From Flavobacteriales bacterium (GTDB taxonomy: Bacteria > Bacteroidota > Bacteroidia > Flavobacteriales > TMED113): a stretch of DNA of 17,332 bases. Numbering within the stretch: position 1 is the first letter of the stretch; each line of letters starts with the position of its first letter. The notes under the pieces were generated by a model that saw only the letters and a list, made by a program, of their open reading frames with translations, was not told the origin of the DNA and made no database searches. The DNA is taken from assembly GCA_002713285.1 (NCBI GenBank), contig PAVX01000006.1:1-17332 (forward strand), in the 5' to 3' direction. The position numbers and the translations under genes were made by a program. Below, piece by piece: positions 8,573-15,612 of this stretch.

Positions 8573-10834
8573 TTACTTATTTACAGTAAAGGACTGCTTT
8601 AAACTAATATTATCATTAATTAAATGAATAAAGTAAAGACCTGATGATAGATTTGATACATCAATAGTGATTTTCCCTCCAGCTGCGATATTTTGTACTT
8701 GAATATTATCACAAACTTTACCTAAGTGATCGAATAAGATTATAGTATTATTATTAATCGCATTATTAAATATAATATTTAATTGATTATTTGCTGGGTT
8801 TGGATATATATTAAGCCAGGTATTATTATTTTCATTAATTACAGTATTATTGTTATTTACAAATACATTAACAGAAACAACATCACTTAAACATGAGCTT
8901 CCTCCAATACCCCAGTCGTTATTAATTTGCCAATCATAAAAATAATAATAATAATCCTCTGAAGAACCTGTGCTTGCTTGTGCTCCACCATCATAATAAC
9001 CCTCAGTAATTGTTAATATATTATTAATACTATAAGGAAATTCTGGCAATCCATCTGTTGTTCTTTTTAACATTGGATTATTGTCTCCAAAATTATCATT
9101 GTTCATTTGAGTATTTGTTGTTAATAGGTATTGATCTCCTGGAGTTATCTCCCAATTTAAGTCAATAATATATCCATCATTATTAGTTGCAGGAATATTA
9201 ACTAACAAATCGTTAATTATATCTCCATCTGCATTATGAAGCTCAATTGTTCTTTCACCTTCTTCATCAGCATAGACTTTCACACTATTTAAAGTAAATG
9301 TTTGAATACAGTCAAAAAGTAATCCTCCATTATAAACACTTCCGCTATAGTCACTAGACCCTTCGTGCTCTAGGGCACCAGTTGATAAGGTTGCAGGTGC
9401 TTGCACTAAAACATCTTCATTTACAACATAGAACGTAGTATTTTCATACAATGGTTCAGAAATAAATTCAGTACCTTCACCTAAGAAATCACCATTTTCA
9501 TTTTGCCATATGATATTTCCATTACCACTAGCATTTAGTGTAGCGCTTTCTCCCATTTGAATCGTGACATCATTTACTATTGGAATTTCAATAGGGGGAT
9601 TAACTAATACTGTTACTGCCTGAGATTGCCCTTCTCCACATGCACTTACAGTTGTTAAACTATATTCTCCACTTTCGTTAACTTCAATAGAAGGTGTAGT
9701 TTCCCCATTTGACCATAGATATTCTTCAGCTGTAAAAGAGGATGGATTTAACGTAATTGTTTCCCCATCGCAAATATTAGGATTGCCATCCTGATCTGTC
9801 ACTATTTCAATACTATATCCAGTACCATCTAATTGTTGTGTTAACTCAACTTGAACCGCTGTCCAATTATTATCTTCATTAGACTCTAAATAATCATTAT
9901 TTCTATCGACTTCACCTATAATCCAATATATACCATTGCATATTCCAGGCTCCAGGTTAATCCATTGATCATCCAGCCATTCTCCATATAAATCTAACCA
10001 GCCAGCAGATATGCCTTGTTCAATAGGGCTACATCCATAATTTCCCCCTCCAAGTCCAAAATTAGGATAGTCACTATTAAGCTTTATATTCCCACCATTA
10101 CTACCATCATCAAATTCAGGGAATAGCTCTAAATAATCAGGACTATATCTATTTTCGTCTCTACAATGACCATAATATGTTGAGCCATTTCCTGTACCAC
10201 ACGTACCATAATCCATTAAACAAAAACCCATTTTAGCACCATCACTAACGATTGGCCAGTTTAGTGGATTAGGTTCATTTTCATCAGCAACTCTCAATGT
10301 AAAAACTCCCCAGTCATCACTATGATTATGTCCATGTGTTGGATGATATGTCATGCTACCAGCCATTCGATCATAATAAGACATAGTTCCATCGGAGTTT
10401 CTATGATAAATTCTTTGAAATGTTATTTGTCTCGCTGGCTCATCACTGTCATCACAATAGTATCCAGACAAGTTACTCGAAGGGTCCGTCTCAATAATTG
10501 TGTCGTCACCACATATAAAATATGCCCATCCATTACCATCTACACCTCTTACGGTCAATGGGCCCACTCCATCATTTGGTGTGGAAGCACTTATACGTAA
10601 TCTACCATTATCAGAACCAGCTCCTGTTTGTGGATATTCACTAGGACCATCGCTTACATCTAATATGCCAAACCATGAAAGTTGAATATCTGGTAATAAA
10701 TCACAGTCTGTTTCATTTGGATTTAAGCATTCACAATCAGTAGCGTCATTAATTGTGCATTGTGCAAATACAGATGTGTTAGTGGTTATAGATAATATAA
10801 AAAATAAGCTAGCAATATATATTAATTTTTTCAT
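8573..10834 (-). CDS. Secreted lysyl oxidase with Ig-like domains and T9SS sorting domain
   Basis: This 753-residue multidomain exported protein has a signal peptide at residues 1-24 (cleavage after VFA). The lysyl oxidase domain spans about 46-330: DCDLLPDIQLSW (43-54), YHPTHGHNHSDDW (163-175), DGAKMGFCLMD (198-208), QGISAGWLDLYGEWLDDQWI (273-292) and ESNEDNN (317-323). Aligned by eye to human LOX, His167, His169 and His171 match the copper ligands, and Lys201 and Tyr283 match the residues that form lysine tyrosylquinone. Oxidative deamination of primary amines is therefore plausible. An Ig/PKD-like domain (about 354-412), a second Ig-like module (about 418-475), a beta-rich domain (about 480-640) and a T9SS type A tail (IYPNPANNQLNI, 676-687) follow. 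The propeller gene is 5 bases downstream. The natural substrate is unknown. Confidence 0.9.
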   Translation of the reverse strand: MKKLIYIASLFFILSITTNTSVFAQCTINDATDCECLNPNETDCDLLPDIQLSWFGILDVSDGPSEYPQTGAGSDNGRLRISASTPNDGVGPLTVRGVDGNGWAYFICGDDTIIETDPSSNLSGYYCDDSDEPARQITFQRIYHRNSDGTMSYYDRMAGSMTYHPTHGHNHSDDWGVFTLRVADENEPNPLNWPIVSDGAKMGFCLMDYGTCGTGNGSTYYGHCRDENRYSPDYLELFPEFDDGSNGGNIKLNSDYPNFGLGGGNYGCSPIEQGISAGWLDLYGEWLDDQWINLEPGICNGIYWIIGEVDRNNDYLESNEDNNWTAVQVELTQQLDGTGYSIEIVTDQDGNPNICDGETITLNPSSFTAEEYLWSNGETTPSIEVNESGEYSLTTVSACGEGQSQAVTVLVNPPIEIPIVNDVTIQMGESATLNASGNGNIIWQNENGDFLGEGTEFISEPLYENTTFYVVNEDVLVQAPATLSTGALEHEGSSDYSGSVYNGGLLFDCIQTFTLNSVKVYADEEGERTIELHNADGDIINDLLVNIPATNNDGYIIDLNWEITPGDQYLLTTNTQMNNDNFGDNNPMLKRTTDGLPEFPYSINNILTITEGYYDGGAQASTGSSEDYYYYFYDWQINNDWGIGGSSCLSDVVSVNVFVNNNNTVINENNNTWLNIYPNPANNQLNIIFNNAINNNTIILFDHLGKVCDNIQVQNIAAGGKITIDVSNLSSGLYFIHLINDNISLKQSFTVNK

Positions 10835-11025
10835 GGTTTTTTATTTAAATTATTTTGTAATGACATTAAATTTGTATAAAAAGTTATATAAACAAATTTG
10901 TCACTTCTTTATCTCTGATAAATTTACGACTATTTTTTCTAAAAATCAGAATGATCGTTCCAATAATTTTACAGATTTGTAGATTTAGCATACATTTTTA
11001 TAATAAACACCATCACTAATTTTAT

Positions 11026-11033
11026 TATATTTG
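11026..11033 (+). promoter_or_regulatory. Candidate Bacteroidota -7 element (TATATTTG)
   Basis: TATATTTG matches the Bacteroidota -7 consensus TAnnTTTG exactly and ends six bases before the ATG at 11040. If used, transcription would start at or next to the start codon, giving a leaderless or nearly leaderless mRNA. No convincing TTTG -33 element was found at the expected distance, and such a motif can occur by chance in AT-rich DNA. Confidence 0.3.
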
Positions 11034-11039
11034 GCTTCT

Positions 11040-11867
11040 ATGAAAAATTGCATTGTCATTATATTATTACTTATTTCTTTTCAAACATATTCCCAAGAAT
11101 ATATTGAAATTATCAAACCAGACATTCATATTAGAATGCTACCATCAACATCATCTCCTATTGTAGGTCATGCATTTAATGGGGAAGTTTATATAACTAA
11201 TGGTGAAAATGAGAGATGGTATAGTGTGCTACTGCCCTCTGGAGAGTCTAGATGGATATATAAAAGATTAGCAAACAAAATTAAATTTAATACAGATTTT
11301 TCATCTGATTTCGATGTGTTAGAAATACAAGAAAAATTAAAAAGTGCATCAGATCAAGCAAATAGAGATTCAAATGAAGAAGTAATTAAGAATTTAAATA
11401 AAATTGAAATTAATAATATCCTGTTTGATAGATATGTATTATGGGTTTTACAAGATTATAATATATGGCCTGTCTTTTATCAAAATATTATTAATTATTC
11501 TGAACCAGAAATAAATAAAAATATACAGATGGTTGCAGAATATATGGTCAGTGTAGATCATATAGATTATGATTTATTCAAGATAGATGGATATAATTTT
11601 TACATTGAAACAAAGCGGTGTTTTAAATTAGGAAAAGCACTAGATGCTATTATTTCTATGTACTATGAAGATAAAGATTTTATTCAAAAACTTTGTTTTG
11701 AAGATGGATATGGTAAAGGATTTTTTAATTGCTATAACATCAAAAATATATACTCGTCAGTTTTAGAAGAACCTAATTTAGTTGTTTTAACAAATGATGG
11801 AAAAATGAAGAAAACAGGACTGGTTTTAAAAGAAGCTTTATTAGAGTTGCCTGTTTCAACTTATTAG
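11040..11867 (+). CDS. Secreted SH3-domain protein of unknown function
   Basis: This 275-residue protein starts at ATG 11040, which opens directly into a signal peptide (MKNCIVIILLLISFQTYSQ, cleavage near residue 19). An earlier TTG at 11031 is less likely. Residues about 20-78 fit a bacterial SH3-like domain: IRMLPSTSSPIVGHAFNGE followed by WYSVLLPSGESRWIYKRL. Bacterial SH3 domains often bind peptidoglycan or other cell-wall ligands. The remaining 195 residues are charged and largely helical in appearance (IQEKLKSASDQANRDSNEE) and are not recognised. There is no lipobox and no T9SS tail, so a periplasmic location is most likely. It is divergent from the lysyl oxidase gene across a 205-base intergenic region. 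Confidence 0.72.
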   Translation: MKNCIVIILLLISFQTYSQEYIEIIKPDIHIRMLPSTSSPIVGHAFNGEVYITNGENERWYSVLLPSGESRWIYKRLANKIKFNTDFSSDFDVLEIQEKLKSASDQANRDSNEEVIKNLNKIEINNILFDRYVLWVLQDYNIWPVFYQNIINYSEPEINKNIQMVAEYMVSVDHIDYDLFKIDGYNFYIETKRCFKLGKALDAIISMYYEDKDFIQKLCFEDGYGKGFFNCYNIKNIYSSVLEEPNLVVLTNDGKMKKTGLVLKEALLELPVSTY

Positions 11868-11897
11868 ATTATTCTAGCATAAAGAATAGCTGAAAAA

Positions 11898-12608
11898 TTA
11901 TTTTTTATTTTCGGATTTTAATAGAAACGGGATATTAATGATTATAGCATGCATTAATACAGCTAATTCAAAAATTAAAATATAATAAGGCCATTGTCCA
12001 AAAAATGATTCAGCAGATGGAATCAATGGGTTATTTGCTATTGGTGGATATGCTAAGTACATGTAGTTAGATCCTAATAAATAATTTATTATACCAACTA
12101 TTAAAACGAGTATTTGAAGTTTTAAAAATGATTTCCACCACGCATTTTTTCTTGGCCACATTTTCATAACAAAAATAGCATAAAATGGAGCTAAAACTAA
12201 ACCTCCGTGCCCTACAAAAAAATCTATTTTATGTAAAAAACTATCACCGTGTGTTAATTCTGGAGTTAAAAGGGAATGTATCCCGCCAGGCATACCAATA
12301 AATAATATCATTTCAAATGCCCATTGTTTATGTGTTAAAAACAAATAAATACACACAAACCACATAATAGAACAGAGATGTAGAGGCATCGAGTCTTGCA
12401 TAGACCATAGCCCTGTATAGATGTGATAGATATCCATAAATAAAAATTCACATATAAATAATCCAGCGATTATTAATGAAAGTCGATTTTTATGAGTACT
12501 TGATATTGATTTCGAAAAAAAAATAATACCGACAATTACAAAAATTGTAATTAGGTTATAAATATACCATTCATTCGAAAATGGTGGTATGATTTTATGT
12601 TCCATCAT
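11898..12608 (-). CDS. YwaF/TIGR02206-family integral membrane protein
   Basis: This 236-residue inner-membrane protein has about six or seven hydrophobic segments (for example near residues 15-31, 44-58, 76-92, 95-110, 134-150, 163-182 and 206-228). Family landmarks are MPLHLCSIMWF, IGMPGGIHSLLTPEL, FFVGHGGLVLAPFYAIF, NYLLGSNYMYLAYPP and FGQWPYYILIFE, as in the TIGR02206/YwaF family, which has no established function. The start has two adjacent ATGs (12608 and 12605); an AGAAAG sequence lies just upstream. It converges on the SH3 gene with 30 bases between stops, and is separated from the WXXGXW unit upstream by a terminator. Confidence 0.8.
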   Translation of the reverse strand: MMEHKIIPPFSNEWYIYNLITIFVIVGIIFFSKSISSTHKNRLSLIIAGLFICEFLFMDIYHIYTGLWSMQDSMPLHLCSIMWFVCIYLFLTHKQWAFEMILFIGMPGGIHSLLTPELTHGDSFLHKIDFFVGHGGLVLAPFYAIFVMKMWPRKNAWWKSFLKLQILVLIVGIINYLLGSNYMYLAYPPIANNPLIPSAESFFGQWPYYILIFELAVLMHAIIINIPFLLKSENKK

Positions 12609-12640
12609 CTTTCTAAGTTATGGCATATTGATTAAAATCC

Positions 12641-12676
12641 CAAAATAAAACAGAGAGAATGCATCTGCACTCTCTC
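12641..12676 (-). terminator. Intrinsic terminator after the WXXGXW pair
   Basis: Read on the minus strand, AGAGAG (12675-12670) pairs perfectly with CTCTCT (12657-12652) across a short loop that can pair further (TGC/GCA). A T-rich run, TTTTATTTT, follows at about 12650-12642. It lies 26 bases beyond the stop codon of the 95-residue gene, in the right orientation. It should end the WXXGXW transcript before the YwaF gene. Confidence 0.7.
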
Positions 12677-12701
12677 CAATAATATTCTCAATATTTAAGA
12701 C

Positions 12702-12989
12702 TTACACCTTATTGCGTTCATTTAATTTTTGTCGAAATATTTCAGATTTTTTTTGAAATGTTTTTTCTTCGAATATCCAATATCCCTTTTTCCAAACTTT
12801 AGTACCATCACTTTTAATTTCCCACCCACCATTAATCCAAATTTTAGTAGGCGCATTTAACTTTTGTACAATTTTATTTGTAGATATTCGTATCTCACTA
12901 TTTGGTGTATTTGCTTTTTGAGCCAATAATTCATTAGAGGATATTAAGATTATTATTGAACTTAAATAAAAAAAGTATTTATTTTTCAT
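12702..12989 (-). CDS. Small exported WXXGXW-repeat protein, two repeats
   Basis: This 95-residue protein has a signal peptide (MKNKYFFYLSSIIILISSNELLAQ, cleavage near 23-24). It then carries two WXXGXW units, WINGGW (51-56) and WKKGYW (66-71), spaced 15 residues apart. The C-terminus is a basic, probably helical tail (KSEIFRQKLNERNKV). WXXGXW (YXWGXW) repeat proteins are known as small exported proteins of unknown function. It follows the four-repeat paralogue by 29 bases, and both share a KL(N/E)AP segment before the repeats, so the pair looks like a tandem duplication with repeat loss. Likely periplasmic or outer-surface. Confidence 0.75.
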   Translation of the reverse strand: MKNKYFFYLSSIIILISSNELLAQKANTPNSEIRISTNKIVQKLNAPTKIWINGGWEIKSDGTKVWKKGYWIFEEKTFQKKSEIFRQKLNERNKV

Positions 12990-13018
12990 ATTATATTATT
13001 TTATAGTTATTATTTATT

Positions 13019-13357
13019 TTATGCATATAAATTGAGCCATTTATTAATGTCAATTTTTTTCCAATATCCGTCTGTCCAGATCCATCCTTTTCCTTTTTTG
13101 GTCCATTTTCCATTAATAAAGACATATCCAATTTTTTTATTTTCCCAGTGACCACTTACCCAAATGTATTCACCATTTTGGACTTCCCATTGTCCGTCAA
13201 TCCAAATGAGTGCTCTTTTTTGTAAAGTTTGCTTAACAATTGTTTCCGGTGCTTCTAATTTTTCAGCTAAAATAGGTCCTTGAGTTTGTGCATTAGAGAT
13301 CGTCATGGAGCTTAGTACTATTATTCCCGCAGCTATGATTTGGTTAAAATTTTTCAT
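13019..13357 (-). CDS. Small exported WXXGXW-repeat protein, four repeats
   Basis: This protein of 112 residues starts at the ATG giving MKNFNQIIAAG; an ATG three codons upstream (13366) would give 115. A signal peptide runs to about residue 23 (SMTISNAQ). Four WXXGXW-type units follow at even 14-residue spacing: WIDGQW (52-57), WVSGHW (66-71), FINGKW (80-85, first Trp replaced by Phe) and WTDGYW (94-99). These probably form a small beta-rich repeat. It is the first gene of a two-gene unit with its paralogue. A sigma-54-type promoter sequence lies 50-66 bases upstream of the start. Function unknown. Confidence 0.8.
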   Translation of the reverse strand: MKNFNQIIAAGIIVLSSMTISNAQTQGPILAEKLEAPETIVKQTLQKRALIWIDGQWEVQNGEYIWVSGHWENKKIGYVFINGKWTKKGKGWIWTDGYWKKIDINKWLNLYA

Positions 13358-13406
13358 AGTATTCAATTTTATAGTTAAACATTAATTTTCAATACAACAG
13401 TAATAA

Positions 13407-13423
13407 AACAAAACGTGTGCCAA
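13407..13423 (-). promoter_or_regulatory. Candidate sigma-54 (-24/-12) promoter for the WXXGXW pair
   Basis: Read on the minus strand the sequence is TTGGCACACGTTTTGTT. It fits the sigma-54 consensus YTGGCAC-N5-TTGCW at every specified base except C-to-T in the -12 GC. Spacing between the -24 and -12 elements is exact. The predicted start of transcription near 13396 would leave a leader of about 30-40 bases before the four-repeat WXXGXW gene. An intact rpoN lies elsewhere in the window. Whether it is used, and by which activator, is unknown. Confidence 0.5.
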
Positions 13424-13461
13424 ACTTATGGTTTATAAAAAATATTATATATTTATATTCT

Positions 13462-14016
13462 ATGGTACTGACTCCGACAACAAAAATACCGCTTGGTTTT
13501 AAAGCTCCTTATTTTGAATTATTAAATCCTTTAACTGGAAAAAATCAATCTTTATTAGAATTGCAATCTAATCAATCTACAGTAATTATTTTTATGTGTA
13601 ATCATTGTCCATATGTTGTACATGTATTAGATGGGGTAGTAGAATTAGCAAATGATTATTTGCCTAAGGGCATTTCAATTATAGGTATTAATTCTAATGA
13701 TATAATTAATCATCCAGATGATTCTCCAGAAAAAATGATTGATTTGGTAAATGAAAACAATATTCCATTTCCATATTTATTTGATGAAACACAAGCAGTT
13801 GCTAAAGCATATCATGCTGCTTGCACTCCTGATTTTAGTGTCTTTAATTCAGAAATGGAATGTGTTTATCGTGGACAAATGGATGACTCTAGGCCTGGTA
13901 GTGGAATTCCAGTTACTGGTTGTGATATTCGCATGGTATTAGATAGCTTATTAGCAGGTAATCCAATTAATAAATTCCAGAAACCTTCTATTGGTTGTAA
14001 TATAAAGTGGAAATAA
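13462..14016 (+). CDS. Thioredoxin-fold protein of the PRX-like1 family
   Basis: This 184-residue protein starts at ATG 13462 (MVLTPTTKIPLGFKAPYFEL), the usual N-terminus of this family; a GTG at 13417 would add 15 hydrophobic residues unlike the family. The core is an AhpC/TSA-type redoxin with MCNHCPYVVHV, whose CNHC (Cys46, Cys49) sits at the peroxidatic or CxxC position. Further family landmarks are INSND (76-80), FPYLFDETQAVAKAYHA, CTPDFSVF, YRGQMDDSRPG (136-146) and the C-terminal PSIGCNIKWK. It is probably a cytosolic thiol oxidoreductase or peroxidase, but the substrate is not known. The carboxypeptidase gene begins two bases after its stop, so they are probably translated from one mRNA. 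Confidence 0.88.
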   Translation: MVLTPTTKIPLGFKAPYFELLNPLTGKNQSLLELQSNQSTVIIFMCNHCPYVVHVLDGVVELANDYLPKGISIIGINSNDIINHPDDSPEKMIDLVNENNIPFPYLFDETQAVAKAYHAACTPDFSVFNSEMECVYRGQMDDSRPGSGIPVTGCDIRMVLDSLLAGNPINKFQKPSIGCNIKWK

Positions 14017-14018
14017 GC

Positions 14019-15608
14019 ATGATGCGTTATTTATTTCAGTTGCTTTTTTGTTTTATTTCAATTTCTATATCTCAAACAAATAGTGTCCTATATGAGAATA
14101 CAAAACTTATAAAAATTCATTCGATAAATTCAGAATTAGCTGATTCATTATTAAGATTTAATATTAAACCTATTAGTTGTAGGACTGCTATTGCACATTC
14201 AGACCTTATTGTTAATGATCGAACTATAGATTGGTTAAAAGATAACAATATTCCTTTTTCATTGCTTTCTAATGATGTTAAACAGATGATTGATTTGCAA
14301 ATGGAAAAAATTCAAATAAAAAAAAACAACAGATCTTCAAATTGGTTCTCTACATACAGAGAGTTGGATGAAATAGAAAATAAAATAGAAAATATTGTAG
14401 AGACAAGTCAGATTGTTTCAAAAGAATTGATAGGGCAATCATATGAGGGAAGAGATATTGCTGCTATTAAGATTAGTGTAGATAATGGCATAGCGAATAA
14501 GCCTTCAATTGTAATCAATGGTTGTCAACATGCTCGAGAATGGATTACTCCAATGGTAACGACATATTTAATAGAAAAATTAGCTCAAGATTATATTAGT
14601 GTAAATGAGATCACAACATTTTTAGATAATGTAGATATTCATATTATACCTGTTGTTAACCCAGATGGATATGTATATACTTGGGAACAGGACAGATGGT
14701 GGAGAAAAAATAGACAAATTAATAATGGGAGTGATTGTGTTGGAACAGACTTAAATAGAAATTGGGATTTTGATTGGAATGGTAATGAAAGTACTAGTGA
14801 AGACCCGTGTAGCTATATTTATGTTGGATCTGGACCATTTTCTTCTCCTGAGACATATTGTGTAAGTCAATATATATCATCAATTCCTAATTTAGTTAGC
14901 CATATTGATGTACATAGTTATAGTGCTTTGATTGTTGGCCCTTGGTCCTCTTCTGATGAGTTAACGGAGGATAATGATGAGATTTTTTGTCTAGGCACAC
15001 ACATGCAGAAAGCGGTTAGTAACACGGATAATTATCCATATATTTTTGGTACAGGGACAGTAAATAATTTATTGTATTTGATAAGTGGAGGGATGGTAGA
15101 TTGGGTTTATGGTGATTTATCAGCTTTATCATTTCTTTATGAAATGAGGCCAGCTAATTTATATTATTTTGATACAGATTTTAATGGGCTCTCTGCATTT
15201 GATAATGAAGAAGAGGAAATTTTACCAACTTGTGAAGAGTTTTATCAAGGTGTATTAGAAATGATTAAATGGGCATATTTTGGTAATTGTGAAGCGCATG
15301 CAGGTTGCTCAGATCCATTAGCACAAAATTATTATTGTAATACGATGGAAGGCAATATGGGTTGTCTCTATAATGTAGATCTATATAATCCTCCTCAAAG
15401 TAATGGTGCGTATACTTTATTACCATACAGTCTTCCTATTGGATTTGTAGATGATGGCTCTTGTACATATGATACATCTATAGAATTATTAGAAAACAAT
15501 AAGTTTGTTATTAAAAGATTTGATCTTTTTGGCAGAGAAACAACATCTCATAGTTTCTATATAGAAATATATAATGATGGAACAGTAGAAAAAAAATATA
15601 GTTATTAA
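14019..15608 (+). CDS. Secreted M14 zinc carboxypeptidase with C-terminal secretion-type tail
   Basis: This 529-residue exported metalloprotease has a short signal peptide (MMRYLFQLLFCFISISISQ). Residues about 25-100 resemble an M14 propeptide. The catalytic domain (about 112-420) has the zinc ligands His171 and Glu174 in HAREW and His299 in HIDVHSY. It also has PVVNPDGYVYTWEQDRWWRKNR (split over 211-232), GTDLNRNWDFDW with substrate-binding Asn246-Arg247, and catalytic Glu375 in FLYEMRP. All key residues are present. Residues 429-483 form an interrupted GCxDPxAxNY...DDGSC module. The tail FDLFGRETTSH...YNDGTVEKK resembles the alternative C-terminal signals of marine Bacteroidota secreted proteins. 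It is coupled to the PRX-like gene and converges on the Rieske gene. Confidence 0.93.
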   Translation: MMRYLFQLLFCFISISISQTNSVLYENTKLIKIHSINSELADSLLRFNIKPISCRTAIAHSDLIVNDRTIDWLKDNNIPFSLLSNDVKQMIDLQMEKIQIKKNNRSSNWFSTYRELDEIENKIENIVETSQIVSKELIGQSYEGRDIAAIKISVDNGIANKPSIVINGCQHAREWITPMVTTYLIEKLAQDYISVNEITTFLDNVDIHIIPVVNPDGYVYTWEQDRWWRKNRQINNGSDCVGTDLNRNWDFDWNGNESTSEDPCSYIYVGSGPFSSPETYCVSQYISSIPNLVSHIDVHSYSALIVGPWSSSDELTEDNDEIFCLGTHMQKAVSNTDNYPYIFGTGTVNNLLYLISGGMVDWVYGDLSALSFLYEMRPANLYYFDTDFNGLSAFDNEEEEILPTCEEFYQGVLEMIKWAYFGNCEAHAGCSDPLAQNYYCNTMEGNMGCLYNVDLYNPPQSNGAYTLLPYSLPIGFVDDGSCTYDTSIELLENNKFVIKRFDLFGRETTSHSFYIEIYNDGTVEKKYSY

Positions 15609-15612
15609 TTAG

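Noticed and set aside
10322..10685. Overlapping plus-strand reading frames opposite the lysyl oxidase gene
   Set aside because: They show no domain, signal peptide or sensible composition, while the minus-strand frame is a full lysyl oxidase.
10892..10901. Palindrome ACAAATTTGT in the 205-base gap between the lysyl oxidase and SH3 genes
   Set aside because: A ten-base AT-rich palindrome is expected by chance here; there is no second copy or link to a known operator. Nothing else clear was seen in this gap.
11870..11888. Hairpin TATTCT...AGAATA between the SH3 and YwaF genes as a bidirectional terminator
   Set aside because: The stem is short and AT-only but for one pair. The T-rich run on the plus strand begins about ten bases later, and the minus strand has none.
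13417..13461. GTG start for the PRX-like gene
   Set aside because: The added 15 residues are not part of the family, and this base range overlaps the sigma-54-type site. ATG 13462 gives the expected N-terminus.
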